The notes under the pieces are model-generated. The model was given only the letters and a program-made list of their open reading frames with translations. It searched no databases and was not told the DNA's origin. This document shows, in pieces, positions 25,721-35,314 of a stretch of DNA of 64,000 nt. A program made the position numbers and the translations under genes. The stretch comes from an uncultured Pseudomonadota bacterium (GTDB lineage Bacteria > Myxococcota_A > UBA796 > CAJQPC01). Numbering within the stretch: position 1 is the stretch's first letter; every line of letters begins with the position of its first letter. The stretch is from positions 39,178 through 103,177 of the forward strand of contig CAJXRZ010000015.1 of assembly GCA_913060515.1 (NCBI GenBank), given 5' to 3'.

Positions 25721-27306
25721 TAGTCAGCCACCGCATAGCGCTCATCCTGCGGCGCCAACTCCATCCGTGCCTTCAGGCTCTCAAAGAGCGTCGCCGTGCG
25801 AACCGGATCCGCCTCATAGCGCCCACAGAGGTGACGCAGGCTCGATGCCCGGCTGTTGCAGTGCTCGAAGGCCGCATGAATGGCAGCGGCTTGCTCCCCG
25901 ACCCCTTCCTCGCCGTCACAGTCTCGCGCCAGCTGAATGGCCGAGGCCACCTCATCCAAGCGAAAGCCCTCGTCCATCAGCCCAGCGCTGAGCTCTTGCT
26001 CGAGCTCGCTCAGGCCATCGTAGTTGCGGAAAGGCAAGGGAAACGCAGGGGTCAGACGTTCCCAGACCCGGCGGTAGACACGGTCCTCCACGCCCACGCC
26101 GGCGAACTGCATGTCTGAGAGCAACCAGCCCTCTCCACCCAGGACCATGGACAGCTTGGTGCGCGTCAGAACCTGTCCGGCCTCGGTGCGGCCCACGACC
26201 GCGGCACGCGCCGAAGACTCGCCGGTCTCCTCCACCGAGATCTCAACGCGGCTCACCCCGTAGGACAAGCCCAAAAGATGCCGTAGATACTGAATTCCGA
26301 ACAGATCCAGAGCCACATCTGCGCGGGTGCCTGGCGCGACCATCTCATCCAGTAGTCGCTCGTCTTCGTCCATCAGAACGCGGGCCATGCGGTCCACGAG
26401 CATGCGGGCATCGCTCTCGCCAACGACAAAGCCACCCCGACCCTCGGCGCCGGTGTTGAAGAGGCGCTCCTCGATCAAGTGACCCAGCGCCAACCAGGCC
26501 TGGGAGGCCGGGTGGTCGCTCAGGCGCGCGATGCAGGCCGCAATCTGGGTGCGGCACTCCTCCAGGCTACGGTGCTCGCGGGTGCCTCGGTTGCCCTGAC
26601 TGAGCAGCTGACGGAGGCTGACCTCGCCTTGAGCCGGACGCACGATGATCTCTTCGACCCCCACGCCGAGTTGAAGGGCAAAGATGGTGAACACACCGGG
26701 GTACTCCCGGTAGATCATCACCAGGGTGTCGCCCTCTAAGTAGCCCTCGTGGAATGCGGACTCTTGGCGGTTGAGCAGAAAGCCGGGCTCAGCGTGCAGT
26801 CCGCCTCGCTGCAGACGCAGCAAGTGACCCTCCAGGGCCCGACGCTGAGAGCCCGAGTGGGCCACCGCGTGCATGGCTGCGACCAGAGCGGCCGAGCTGG
26901 GCTGGTGGCAGAGGGCCATGACCGAGGGCGGCAAGCCCTCGCTGTCTCCGATGAGCAGAGTGGCGGCCAGGCGCAGGCGTTCAGCGGGCTCCACGACGCG
27001 CTGATCCAGCTGGGTGATGCGTTCGACCACCTCCGCCCAAGGATCTTGGGCGAGTCCCAAGCGCTCACGCAGCTCGGTGATGCCCTCCGGATCCTTGATT
27101 CGCACGTCTTCCATGATGGCATCGACCAGCGCTGGATGACGGGCCAGGAGAGGGCCCAAGACCCCCTTGGCATCCCCACCTGCGAGCGCTTTGCGCACCG
27201 CGAGGCGCACGCTCAGCCTGGGGTCCGCGGCAGCCTTGGGCTTGTCAGGGACTGCTACTTGGGGCACTAGACGGATCACGATGAAAAAACTCCGCTTCCA
27301 TTCCAC
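25720..27306 (-). CDS. Large soluble protein of unknown function
   Basis: A 528-residue protein without signal peptide or transmembrane helix. It has a long helical N-terminal half (LAAT/LRL-rich, several EVVERI-like heptads) and a mixed C-terminal half with a VRVEISVEETGES strand region. It has a weak GTG start, and a later in-frame GTG at 27277 is also possible. It faces away from recJ with 12 bases between the starts, so both are probably driven by one divergent promoter region. No family recognised. Confidence 0.65.
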   Translation of the reverse strand: MEWKRSFFIVIRLVPQVAVPDKPKAAADPRLSVRLAVRKALAGGDAKGVLGPLLARHPALVDAIMEDVRIKDPEGITELRERLGLAQDPWAEVVERITQLDQRVVEPAERLRLAATLLIGDSEGLPPSVMALCHQPSSAALVAAMHAVAHSGSQRRALEGHLLRLQRGGLHAEPGFLLNRQESAFHEGYLEGDTLVMIYREYPGVFTIFALQLGVGVEEIIVRPAQGEVSLRQLLSQGNRGTREHRSLEECRTQIAACIARLSDHPASQAWLALGHLIEERLFNTGAEGRGGFVVGESDARMLVDRMARVLMDEDERLLDEMVAPGTRADVALDLFGIQYLRHLLGLSYGVSRVEISVEETGESSARAAVVGRTEAGQVLTRTKLSMVLGGEGWLLSDMQFAGVGVEDRVYRRVWERLTPAFPLPFRNYDGLSELEQELSAGLMDEGFRLDEVASAIQLARDCDGEEGVGEQAAAIHAAFEHCNSRASSLRHLCGRYEADPVRTATLFESLKARMELAPQDERYAVAD

Positions 27307-27318
27307 TACGGCAGGACT

Positions 27319-29061
27319 TTGACCGACATAAAGGGAAACAAGGGAGAAGCTCTCTCTCTCTCCGGTGCCGCGTGGACCCTCAAGCCCACCGATCCGGCGC
27401 TGCTCGAGGCACTACAAAGCGCAGGACATGGGCGTGTCCTTGCCATCTGTCTCTCCCACCGTGGGGCCCAAACACCGGCGCTGGCGGAGCGTCTGCTGCG
27501 CCCAGACATGGGGGCTCTGCACGATCCTTACGCCATGTTGGGCATGGATGTGGCCGTGGCCCGCTTGGAGCGCGCGATTCGCGACAAGGAGCGCATTCGC
27601 GTGGTCACCGACTACGACGTGGACGGCACCACGAGCAGCCTGATCCTCCAGGCCACCCTCAAGATCCTGGGCGGCCAAGGCGTCAGCTACCACATCCCTG
27701 ACCGCATGAAGGAAGGCTACGGTTTCTCCGTGCTCGCCGCAGAGACGGCGGCCAAAGACGGCATCCAGCTCATCGTGACGGCCGACATTGGGGTCAAGGA
27801 CCACGCCGCCGTGACCCGCTCCCGTGAGCTGGGCATCGACGTGCTCGTCCTGGACCATCACCTGCCCCCGGGCGAGGACGTTCCAGACGACGCCACCGCG
27901 GTGCTCTGCCCACCCCAGCTCAGCTGCAGCTACCCGAACACCTCTCTGGCCGCCTGCGGTGTGAGCTTCAAGGTGGCCCAGGCCATGCTGGCCTCGCATA
28001 CGAGCCGAGATCGCATCCTGCGCAGCATGCTGAAGCTGGCAGCCATCGGGACCGTGGCCGACGTGGTAGACCTGCTCACCCAAGAGAACCGCGCGATGGT
28101 GGCGCTGGGACTGGAGGCCCTCAACGAGGACAGGCACTCCCCTGGCCTGGCGTCCCTGCTGCGCGTGGCCGGCGTGACCCAAGGCAGCATCACCTCCCGC
28201 GAGCTGGGCTTTCGAATCGGACCGCGCATCAACGCGGCCGGGCGTATGGAGACGGCGACCCGCGTCGTAGAGCTGCTGACCACCGGCGATCCCGACTCGG
28301 CCAAGGCACAGGCTCAGGAGCTGGACGAGCTGAACACCCGCCGACGCGGTGTGCAAGAGGCCATGCTCAGCCACGCCATGCGGCAGGTTCCTGAGCCCCC
28401 TCCCCCCTTCATCGTGGTGGCCGAGGTCGAAGGACCCAACTGGCACCGCGGCGTGGCCGGCATCGTCGCAGCCCGCCTGCGGGACACCCACAACCGGCCC
28501 GCTGCGGTCATTGCCATCACCCCAGGGGGCGCCACTGGCTCCGCACGCTCCATCCCCGAGGTGCATGCGGTTCGCTGCCTGGAGAGCGCTGAGGACCTCC
28601 TGGACCGCTTTGGGGGACACCCGGCGGCTGCGGGCTTCTCCCTGGCGCCAGAGAAGGTCGCCGCCCTGCGAGAGCGGCTGGAGGCGGCCGCCACAGAGCA
28701 GCTCAACGGCAAGACGCCCGTGCTGGTCCACCGCGCGGACGCCACCGTGCCCGTTCAGGATGCGGACTTCACGCTGCTGCGGGCCCTGGAGGGCTTGGCG
28801 CCCCACGGAAAGGGAAACCCCGAACCCCTGCTCTTGCTCAAGGGGGGCACCGTGCGAAACACCCGCTTGATCAAGGACAAGCACCTGAAAGGCCGCTTGA
28901 TGATGGGCGGACAGTCCGTGGACTTTATCTGGTGGGGTGCAGCCCAGCACCGGGCCGCCATCGAGGGCAAAGAGGTGGAGGTCTTGGCCAAGCTGGGCGT
29001 GAACGTCTGGCAAGGCATCGAGCGCTTGCAGCTCACCGTGGAAGATGCCCGCGTGCTCTAA
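27319..29061 (+). CDS. recJ: Single-stranded-DNA-specific exonuclease RecJ
   Basis: RecJ degrades single-stranded DNA 5' to 3' in recombination and mismatch repair. The 580-residue protein shows the DHH-family motifs: TDYDVDGTTS (Asp98-Asp102), a TADIGVKDH strand, LDHHLPPGE and, in the DHHA1 part, a GGHPAAAGFSL motif with a preceding GS-RSIPEVHA. The C-terminal OB-like domain is present, so the gene is full length. The start is a TTG at 27319; the downstream in-frame ATG would cut into the conserved fold. Confidence 0.95.
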   Translation: MTDIKGNKGEALSLSGAAWTLKPTDPALLEALQSAGHGRVLAICLSHRGAQTPALAERLLRPDMGALHDPYAMLGMDVAVARLERAIRDKERIRVVTDYDVDGTTSSLILQATLKILGGQGVSYHIPDRMKEGYGFSVLAAETAAKDGIQLIVTADIGVKDHAAVTRSRELGIDVLVLDHHLPPGEDVPDDATAVLCPPQLSCSYPNTSLAACGVSFKVAQAMLASHTSRDRILRSMLKLAAIGTVADVVDLLTQENRAMVALGLEALNEDRHSPGLASLLRVAGVTQGSITSRELGFRIGPRINAAGRMETATRVVELLTTGDPDSAKAQAQELDELNTRRRGVQEAMLSHAMRQVPEPPPPFIVVAEVEGPNWHRGVAGIVAARLRDTHNRPAAVIAITPGGATGSARSIPEVHAVRCLESAEDLLDRFGGHPAAAGFSLAPEKVAALRERLEAAATEQLNGKTPVLVHRADATVPVQDADFTLLRALEGLAPHGKGNPEPLLLLKGGTVRNTRLIKDKHLKGRLMMGGQSVDFIWWGAAQHRAAIEGKEVEVLAKLGVNVWQGIERLQLTVEDARVL

Positions 29062-29073
29062 GAGGGCCGCGCT

Positions 29074-29913
29074 CTACTTCTTGTCGTCCTCGCCCATCAG
29101 CTCATCCAAGCTGGCGGGCTGAACACCCTCCTCGCGGGCCTCGCGGGCCTTCTGCAGCAGGACGAGCAGGTCGATCTGCTTGGAGCGCGGCGGCGCGGGT
29201 ACCTCAAAGCTGTCGGGGATGATGCCGAGCTCATCCCAGGTATCGAAGCTCAGCTCCAGGGTCAGGTTGACCCCAGGAATGGTCATCACGACCTCTTCCG
29301 GCAGCCGGCTCTTGCCCACCTTCATGTAGTCGGTGTAGTCGGCCGAGAGCACGTTCTTGCCGGACTCATCGTAGGCATTCAGCTTCTGGGTGGTCAGGTC
29401 CTTCTCCCTCAGCGAGACCTCTGCACGCCCGCCCTGGGGGGTGCCGAAGATGTACTGCAGGGTCTCCTTGTCCTTGCGCTCAGCGCTCAGAATGTCCGCA
29501 TCTGCGAAGGGGAGCTGACCGACCATCACCGAGATCAAATCTTCCAGGCCAGCCGCACCGCCGGTGAGCTCCCGGAGGGTCTCCTCGGCCTTGTCGGTTC
29601 CCATCCAGGTGTTCTGGGAGAACAGGTACAGACTGGCTGCCTTGCCGTCGCTCGCGACGTAGATCAGGGGACTTCCCAGGGGAGAGAAGATCTCCAGACG
29701 GAATCGGCCCGGACGGTGCACGAGCAGAGCACCCCGGGTGCTGCCGCTCACGCCCAAGGTGGGGGCGTCCACGGAGATGGTGTACCCGGCCTTGAGGGCG
29801 AAGGGAACCTCGCGCTCCCAAGCAGCTTCAGCCACTGAGCCGGCGTCCCAGCTGGCCGTGGGGGCACGTTTGCCGCCGCAGGAGGCCAGAAGCAGGAAGA
29901 GCAAGGCAGTCAA
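29074..29913 (-). CDS. LolA/DUF4292-like outer-membrane lipoprotein
   Basis: A 279-residue lipoprotein (MTALLFLLLASC, lipobox LASC). The body is a half-barrel of beta strands (GYTISVDAPTLGVSGSTRGALLVHRPGRFRLEIFSPLGSPL..., then repeated strands to about residue 230) like DUF4292/LolB-type lipid- or lipoprotein-handling proteins, followed by a helical acidic tail. It overlaps the TPR gene by ATGA and ends the five-gene envelope operon 35212-29074. A role in moving lipids or lipoproteins to the outer membrane is plausible; the family match is by pattern. Confidence 0.7.
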   Translation of the reverse strand: MTALLFLLLASCGGKRAPTASWDAGSVAEAAWEREVPFALKAGYTISVDAPTLGVSGSTRGALLVHRPGRFRLEIFSPLGSPLIYVASDGKAASLYLFSQNTWMGTDKAEETLRELTGGAAGLEDLISVMVGQLPFADADILSAERKDKETLQYIFGTPQGGRAEVSLREKDLTTQKLNAYDESGKNVLSADYTDYMKVGKSRLPEEVVMTIPGVNLTLELSFDTWDELGIIPDSFEVPAPPRSKQIDLLVLLQKAREAREEGVQPASLDELMGEDDKK

Positions 29914-31169
29914 GGGGTCTCCGGGGCTGGGACCAGCACGATGGGCGGGTGGCTCATGGCAGCGGCCTTTGCAGCCCAGGCACCAGCCTGCTCCGCGTCG
30001 CCCTGCTGATAATGGGCCTGTGCGAGGGCGGCCATTAGCACCGGGTCTCCAGGCAATCGCTCATGGCCTTCCAGCAGGGCTTCCCGTGCGTCCTGACCCG
30101 ATGCGAGCAGGGCTTGACCCTCCAAGCCAGGCCGGTAGGGGTCCTGTTCAGGAAGGGACAATAGCTGGGCCAAAGCAGCTTTTGGCTCCCCAGCCTGAAG
30201 CGCCGCACGAACCCCCGCGCGCTGCACCGCAGGCGAGGCCACCGATCCGCGCAGCGCACGCCATAGCTCCGGATTCCAATACAAAGCCAAGGTCAGTCGG
30301 CGCTCTTCCGGCATCTCACTACAGCTCAAGACCATCTCCGCGGCGTCCGCCGTCTGTCCTTTGGACACCAGACAGCGCGCTTGCAGTCCGCAAGAAGGGG
30401 TCGATGCTGTGCATTGAGGGGCCAGGTCCAGGTCCCGCTCACGACTCTGTGCCAGCTCTTCGGCCACCGGCTCACCCAAAGCCTTGAGCTGCCCAAGGGC
30501 CGAGATCCGAGCTTTGAGGTGCCGGTCCCGTCCCTCCAAGTCCTGAGTCAGAGTCACCTTCCGGTAGAGCAGCCCAGCATCCCAAGGGTTGGGCTCCAAA
30601 GCCCGCTCTACCCAGCCCAAGCCCGTGGCATAGCGCTGATGCGTGTGTACCAACTCTTGCCCAAAGGCCCAGATCTGGGCGCTGTGCGGCTGAAGAACCA
30701 GGGACGCCGCCACCGCATCGAGCAGGTCTTGGGGGTCGCGGTCCGGGAAGGCCTGGTGCATGCAGCGCGCCCAGATCCAGCCTTGCGCTGGCTCCGGTGA
30801 CCAGCCGCTCAGGACATCGACGGACTCCCCCAGAGCCACCTGCGCTGCGCAGAGGCTGCCCTTGGCGCTGTCCCCTGCCCCAAGCTCAATGGCACGCTCC
30901 AGCAGGGCCGCAGCGAGCTCCTGCTTGCCCTGCTCCGCACGCAGCTCCCCGAGCTCCTCCACCAAGACCGCCGAGCTCGGATCGAAGACCATGGCGCGCT
31001 GGTAGGCCTGGGCAGCCTGCTCAAGCTCCCCGGTGGCCCGGTACATGTGTGCGCGCACATAGGCGTTTCGGGCCCGGTGATGCAGCTTGGGCACCACCGG
31101 CTCGGGCGCGGCGCTGACCGCCACGGGCGCAGGCTTGGGACAAGCCAAGCCCAACAGCAGCCAGATCAC
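29910..31169 (-). CDS. TPR-repeat lipoprotein
   Basis: A 419-residue lipoprotein beginning at a GTG (31169) that overlaps the stop of the permease gene (GTGA); it gives MIWLLLGLAC with lipobox LGLAC. This start was preferred over one 105 bases upstream because it places the signal peptide at the N-terminus. TPR-like helical pairs follow (AYVRAHMYRATGELEQAAQAYQRAMVFDP and similar near residues 100-150 and 310-400). It is coupled on both sides, to the permease and the LolA-like gene, and probably scaffolds the same envelope system. Confidence 0.75.
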   Translation of the reverse strand: MIWLLLGLACPKPAPVAVSAAPEPVVPKLHHRARNAYVRAHMYRATGELEQAAQAYQRAMVFDPSSAVLVEELGELRAEQGKQELAAALLERAIELGAGDSAKGSLCAAQVALGESVDVLSGWSPEPAQGWIWARCMHQAFPDRDPQDLLDAVAASLVLQPHSAQIWAFGQELVHTHQRYATGLGWVERALEPNPWDAGLLYRKVTLTQDLEGRDRHLKARISALGQLKALGEPVAEELAQSRERDLDLAPQCTASTPSCGLQARCLVSKGQTADAAEMVLSCSEMPEERRLTLALYWNPELWRALRGSVASPAVQRAGVRAALQAGEPKAALAQLLSLPEQDPYRPGLEGQALLASGQDAREALLEGHERLPGDPVLMAALAQAHYQQGDAEQAGAWAAKAAAMSHPPIVLVPAPETP

Positions 31170-32875
31170 AGGTTGCGGCCCCACAGCCCAGGGGCCGCCT
31201 TGCGCACAGGCAGCACCGTGCCGACCACGCAGAGCACCGCTGCCAGGAGGAAGAATCCAAGGGCCAAGGCCCACTCTCCCGGCGAGAGTGGCAAGCCATC
31301 TCGGTCATTGCGCAAGATGAAGAACACCGGCACCGAGAGGCTGGCCACCACGGAGAAGACCAGGGAGAGGGCCGCGACCATGAACACGATGGCCCCGGGT
31401 CCGCTGGCAGCCCGCGCCACGTTGTCGGCCTTGAAGTCCGGGGTCAGGGCGCCCATGCCTACGGCGATTCCACTCAGGCCAAAGGCAAAGCCAATCCCTG
31501 TGAATGCGCTGATGGCAAAGAGCAGAGGCGGGCTGTTCAAGATGGCGTTTGTGGCCACCGTGATGGCGCCGCCGACGATGAGCATCGGCACCAGACCCGG
31601 CAAGGCCTTGGCCCAGAGGTAGCGCTCGGGGTCGATGGGCGCGGTGCGTAGGATCCAGAAAGCGCGGCCTTCGCCAGAGATCTGGGCGTACTGAAAACGC
31701 ACGGCGATGGCGGCCATCACAAAGCCCGCCATGCCCAGGTTCAAGTAGGCCAAGGCGTTCTTGGCGTCCTGCATGTACCCGGCACCCACCACGTCCACAG
31801 GCAGGGCCTGAACGGAGAAGAGGTAGATGGCAATGAGCGAGAGCAGCAGGAAGATCTGGGACCACTGACTGGGGTCCCGGAAGAAGGTCTTGGCGTCCTT
31901 GATGATGACCGCGGACATGGGCCCAGAGAGGGGCCGCGTGAAGAAGCGCAGCAGGGCATCCAGGATGCTGTTCTCGCTCAAACGGGCCCGGTTGGCCTCT
32001 TGGGCGCGTGTCCAGCCATCTGGGAAGAGCCAGGTGGTGATCCAGCGAGAGATACCGGCAAAACCAGCGGAGCCGCAGACCAGCAGCGCCAGCTCCATCC
32101 AAGGGTAGGGACGGCCCTGAAGCGAGGCCCCCAGGACCGAGGAGGCCCACCTGGGTGGAAAGAGCAGCGGCATGGGGTTCTGCAGGGTGGCCACGTAGGC
32201 CGCCACGCTCTCAAAATCCTGGGCGTTCATCAGCCGCTCGGGCTGCATCAAACGCAAGAGCAGGAAGACCCCGATGAGGAAGAGCACGCCCACCACCGCC
32301 AGAGCTTCCCGCGCGCGTCGGGCGCTGACGCCCGTGACCAGGATGCTGGCCATGATGGCGCCAAAGGAGGACGGGATGAGCAAGAAAGCAGGCACCACAA
32401 CCAGCAGGCTGGCGTAGTAGGCCCAGCCAGCGCTGGCGGCCAAACCAAAGGCCAGGAAGACCGGCAACCCGAACATCATCATCATCCAACTGGACTGGGC
32501 CAGGGTGTCGACGAGGCGGGTGTTGAAGAAGGTGCGGGGGCTGATGGGCAAGGAGCGGAGCAGCTCCAGATCCTCGCTCAGGTAGAAGGAGCTCAGGCTG
32601 GTGACCACATTGGAGAAGGTCAACATGCCGAAGAGGCTGAGCAGCAGCAGCTCCAAGAGCTTGCGGGTGATCAGCGGACCGAAGACCTCGACTTGGTAGA
32701 ACTGGTCGACCACGACCACAAGACCAAAGAAGAGGAAGCACCAAAAGGCAAGGGCAAAGCCACCAAAGAGCCCGTATCCAAGCTTCTCTTTGGTGTTGGC
32801 GTGGCTCCAACGATTGGCCAGGCTGCGCACACGGGGGGCCAGCAACTGGAAGGGCGTCACCCTAGGTCTGGGCAA
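31166..32875 (-). CDS. ABC-2-type exporter permease-like membrane protein
   Basis: A 569-residue protein with about twelve transmembrane helices in two halves, and a motif ELLRSLPISPRTFF after the second helix pair like the coupling helices of ABC-2 exporters; a second ELLRSLP-like signature (FWILRTAPIDPERYLWAK) is in the other half. The two-fold repeat suggests a fused permease dimer. No ATPase gene is beside it, so the partner may be encoded elsewhere. It is 24 bases after the MCE gene and overlaps the TPR gene. Confidence 0.75.
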   Translation of the reverse strand: MPRPRVTPFQLLAPRVRSLANRWSHANTKEKLGYGLFGGFALAFWCFLFFGLVVVVDQFYQVEVFGPLITRKLLELLLLSLFGMLTFSNVVTSLSSFYLSEDLELLRSLPISPRTFFNTRLVDTLAQSSWMMMMFGLPVFLAFGLAASAGWAYYASLLVVVPAFLLIPSSFGAIMASILVTGVSARRAREALAVVGVLFLIGVFLLLRLMQPERLMNAQDFESVAAYVATLQNPMPLLFPPRWASSVLGASLQGRPYPWMELALLVCGSAGFAGISRWITTWLFPDGWTRAQEANRARLSENSILDALLRFFTRPLSGPMSAVIIKDAKTFFRDPSQWSQIFLLLSLIAIYLFSVQALPVDVVGAGYMQDAKNALAYLNLGMAGFVMAAIAVRFQYAQISGEGRAFWILRTAPIDPERYLWAKALPGLVPMLIVGGAITVATNAILNSPPLLFAISAFTGIGFAFGLSGIAVGMGALTPDFKADNVARAASGPGAIVFMVAALSLVFSVVASLSVPVFFILRNDRDGLPLSPGEWALALGFFLLAAVLCVVGTVLPVRKAAPGLWGRNL

Positions 32876-32899
32876 GCTGGGTCTGGGGAGGGCCAGCGC

Positions 32900-33985
32900 T
32901 CAGTCCTCGGCGTAGGGGGCAGCCAGCTCTTCCTCGCCGTCCTCGACCGTCTTGCGCACGTAGTAGCGCAGCAGCTTGTTCCGCTGGGCACCGCCCACCA
33001 GCGCCTGCAGGTCGTAGTAGAGCTCGGGATCCTGAATCAGCGCACCGACCGTGCCATCGCCAGCCTCGATGCCCTCGGAGACCGCGCGCAAGTTGCCAGC
33101 GGTGACCGTCAGATCCGCGACGAGCTGAGCCTTGTCGGCATCGTAGAGCAGCGCGTGCACCACGCTGTCCTCGTTCTTGATGTCCCCGACCAGAGTCTCC
33201 AAGGCCAAGGCTGTCTCCGCGAGCTGGTCAGAGAGCTCCTTGCCGCCATCGCCCATCAAGAGCTCATGGGCGATCGAGTCGCCCTCTCGGACCTCGCGCG
33301 TGAGCACGGCCACATCCTCGGAGCCGCTCTCCAAGTTGGTCGCGATGCGGTTGAGCTTGTTGGTGAGGCTCTTGTCGTAGACCAGGGCGTGAATCAGGCC
33401 GTCACCCTCTTCCGCCTCCGCAGTGATCACCTCGACGTTCGAGATGATGTTGGCCACAGATGCGGCGCGGGCCTCGTCATCATCACCCAGGGTCAAGTTG
33501 ACCTTCTGGGAGATCTCCTCGAGCTGGGCGAGGATCTCGTTGGCCTGCTTCTGGTACTCGACCAAGCCCTTGGATTCTTGGACGGGCAGCCACTCGCCGT
33601 CGTCCAGGGGGTCGACCTTGTTGGAGCCAACCGAGATGGCCACGTACTTGTCGCCGAGCACGCCTTCGGTGTCGATGCGGGCCACGGAGTCCTCTCGGAT
33701 CCGCGTCTGGAACTGAGACTTGAGCGTCAGCTCCACGAACACCGGCTTGATGCCCTCGTCATCGGACATGCGGACCAGGCTGACCTCGCCCACGTCGATG
33801 CCGGCCAGACGCACGGCGGCGCCGTCACGGAGTCCACCCACATCGTCAAAGGCGACGTTGAGCTTGTAGCGCTCCTCGAGCAGCTCACTGCCCTCGCCGA
33901 GCACGAACATGATCAGGCCGAGCAGAAAGATCGACAGGAAGACAAAGATCCCTACCTTCAGGTCTTTGTTGAGATCACGCTCCAT
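32900..33985 (-). CDS. MCE/MlaD-family protein
   Basis: A 361-residue protein: one N-terminal transmembrane helix (about residues 10-30, VGIFVFLSIFLLGLIMFVL), then the MCE domain (about 38-115) with the family segment FDDVGGLRDGAAVRLAGIDVGEV and the closing GVLGDKYVAI. A long helical, coiled-coil-like C-terminus follows. MCE proteins form periplasmic rings or tubes that carry phospholipids between membranes. The usual MlaE/MlaF partners are not adjacent; instead an exporter-type permease, a TPR lipoprotein and a LolA-like lipoprotein follow, hinting at a variant lipid-transport system. Confidence 0.92.
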   Translation of the reverse strand: MERDLNKDLKVGIFVFLSIFLLGLIMFVLGEGSELLEERYKLNVAFDDVGGLRDGAAVRLAGIDVGEVSLVRMSDDEGIKPVFVELTLKSQFQTRIREDSVARIDTEGVLGDKYVAISVGSNKVDPLDDGEWLPVQESKGLVEYQKQANEILAQLEEISQKVNLTLGDDDEARAASVANIISNVEVITAEAEEGDGLIHALVYDKSLTNKLNRIATNLESGSEDVAVLTREVREGDSIAHELLMGDGGKELSDQLAETALALETLVGDIKNEDSVVHALLYDADKAQLVADLTVTAGNLRAVSEGIEAGDGTVGALIQDPELYYDLQALVGGAQRNKLLRYYVRKTVEDGEEELAAPYAED

Positions 33986-34009
33986 CCAAAATCCTCCGTG
34001 TCAAGGAGT

Positions 34010-35212
34010 CTATCTCGCCCCGCGCAGGGCGGAGGGCAGATGCACCCGCAGCAAGGACTCTTCGGCGGGCACACCGACCCGGATTGGGAAGCCGTAGTGC
34101 CCGGTGCCGCGGTGTACATAGAGCCGGTCGGGCCCCCGTCCCCACAAGCCGTGGTCGGGGATCCCAAGGGCACGAACAACGGTCCACGGGTGCCCAAAGT
34201 CCACCAAACCCACCTGGCCGCCATGGGTGTGCCCCGACAAGGTCAGGTCGGCCTGCCCCACCGGCAGATCCTCAAAGGCCCCTGGGTCGTGCAACAAGAC
34301 CAGTCGCAGCGCGCCAGGCACGCGAGGGTTGGCCTCGAGCACGGCCTCCATGGCTTGCTTGCGCTGCTGGTAACGAAAGTCCAAGCCCACGATCTGAATG
34401 GGTCCTGCGGCCGTATCCACCACCACCGCTTCATCGATGAGCAAGGGAATGCCGTTGTGCTGCATGGCCAAGGCGACCTGGTGCGGCACTTCTAGGTCAT
34501 GGTTCCCGCGGATGGCAAAGACCCGACCGGGCAGCGCCTGAAGAGGCTCCAGGGCCTCCTCCAGAACAGACTTCTCGTTGTTGCTCTCGTAGGTCAGATA
34601 GTCCCCGGTGAGCAGGATCAGATCTGGATCCCGATCCACGGCGCGCTGACAGGCTGCCCGGAGACGGGCCACCGACATGAAGGGCCCCAGATGGGGGTCG
34701 GTGATCTGAACGATGCGAAGGGGACGGGAGGTGCGCGCGGCGCCGTGGCCCACCGGACGTAGGCCGTCTACGGGGCGCTGGTCCAAGACGATGTCCAGCT
34801 CTTCGGCGCGGTACTGAAGGGAGCGCACGGTGCCCACCGCCGCGATGGCAAAGGGGAGCCAAGGCAGCCAGGGATCGAAGCCCAAGAGCGCGAGCATCGC
34901 CCAGGGAACGGCCAGCCAACCGGCCGCTCCGAATGCGGATCCTGGGAGCGTGACCAACCAGCGGTAGGTCGGAGAGCGCATCTGAGCCCGCGCGACGCCC
35001 AAGCCAAAGGCCAGGCCGGAAAAGAGCAGCAGGGGCAAGCCCCAAGCAAACCATCCCAAGGTCTCAAAGAGGATCATCGACGTACACACAGGAACGCCAA
35101 TGGCGACACCCAGCCCAAGGGCAAGGCGGGGTCCGCCCGACAAGAAGCCGCGAACCATGACGCCCATCAGGCCTGCGAGGGACAACACAGCAAAGAGAAA
35201 ACCAGCGCTCAT
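34010..35212 (-). CDS. Membrane-bound metallophosphoesterase (YkuE/YaeI-like)
   Basis: A 400-residue protein with four or five N-terminal transmembrane helices (about residues 5-125) and a calcineurin-like phosphoesterase domain. The five metal motifs are present: ITDPHLG, LTGDYLTY, RGNHD, the VLLHDP strand and SGHTHGGQ. Family members include YaeI and LpxH-like enzymes acting on membrane phospholipid or lipid A precursors. It heads the minus-strand envelope operon, 24 bases before the MCE gene, consistent with a lipid-related role. Confidence 0.9.
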   Translation of the reverse strand: MSAGFLFAVLSLAGLMGVMVRGFLSGGPRLALGLGVAIGVPVCTSMILFETLGWFAWGLPLLLFSGLAFGLGVARAQMRSPTYRWLVTLPGSAFGAAGWLAVPWAMLALLGFDPWLPWLPFAIAAVGTVRSLQYRAEELDIVLDQRPVDGLRPVGHGAARTSRPLRIVQITDPHLGPFMSVARLRAACQRAVDRDPDLILLTGDYLTYESNNEKSVLEEALEPLQALPGRVFAIRGNHDLEVPHQVALAMQHNGIPLLIDEAVVVDTAAGPIQIVGLDFRYQQRKQAMEAVLEANPRVPGALRLVLLHDPGAFEDLPVGQADLTLSGHTHGGQVGLVDFGHPWTVVRALGIPDHGLWGRGPDRLYVHRGTGHYGFPIRVGVPAEESLLRVHLPSALRGAR

Positions 35213-35314
35213 TGGCAGGAAGTATGCACTGATGGGCCTTCAGGCGAGGCCAAGGCGAAGGTCGGGCCATGAAGAGATAGGCGAGCGGACGCGCAGCGCC
35301 AGTGAAGGAGCAGC

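Noticed and set aside
35212..35228. Sigma-54 promoter TTGGCAG-GAAGT-ATGCA before the CDF remnant
   Set aside because: The C of TGGCAC and the first T of TTGC are both missing, and it precedes a pseudogene by about 90 bases.
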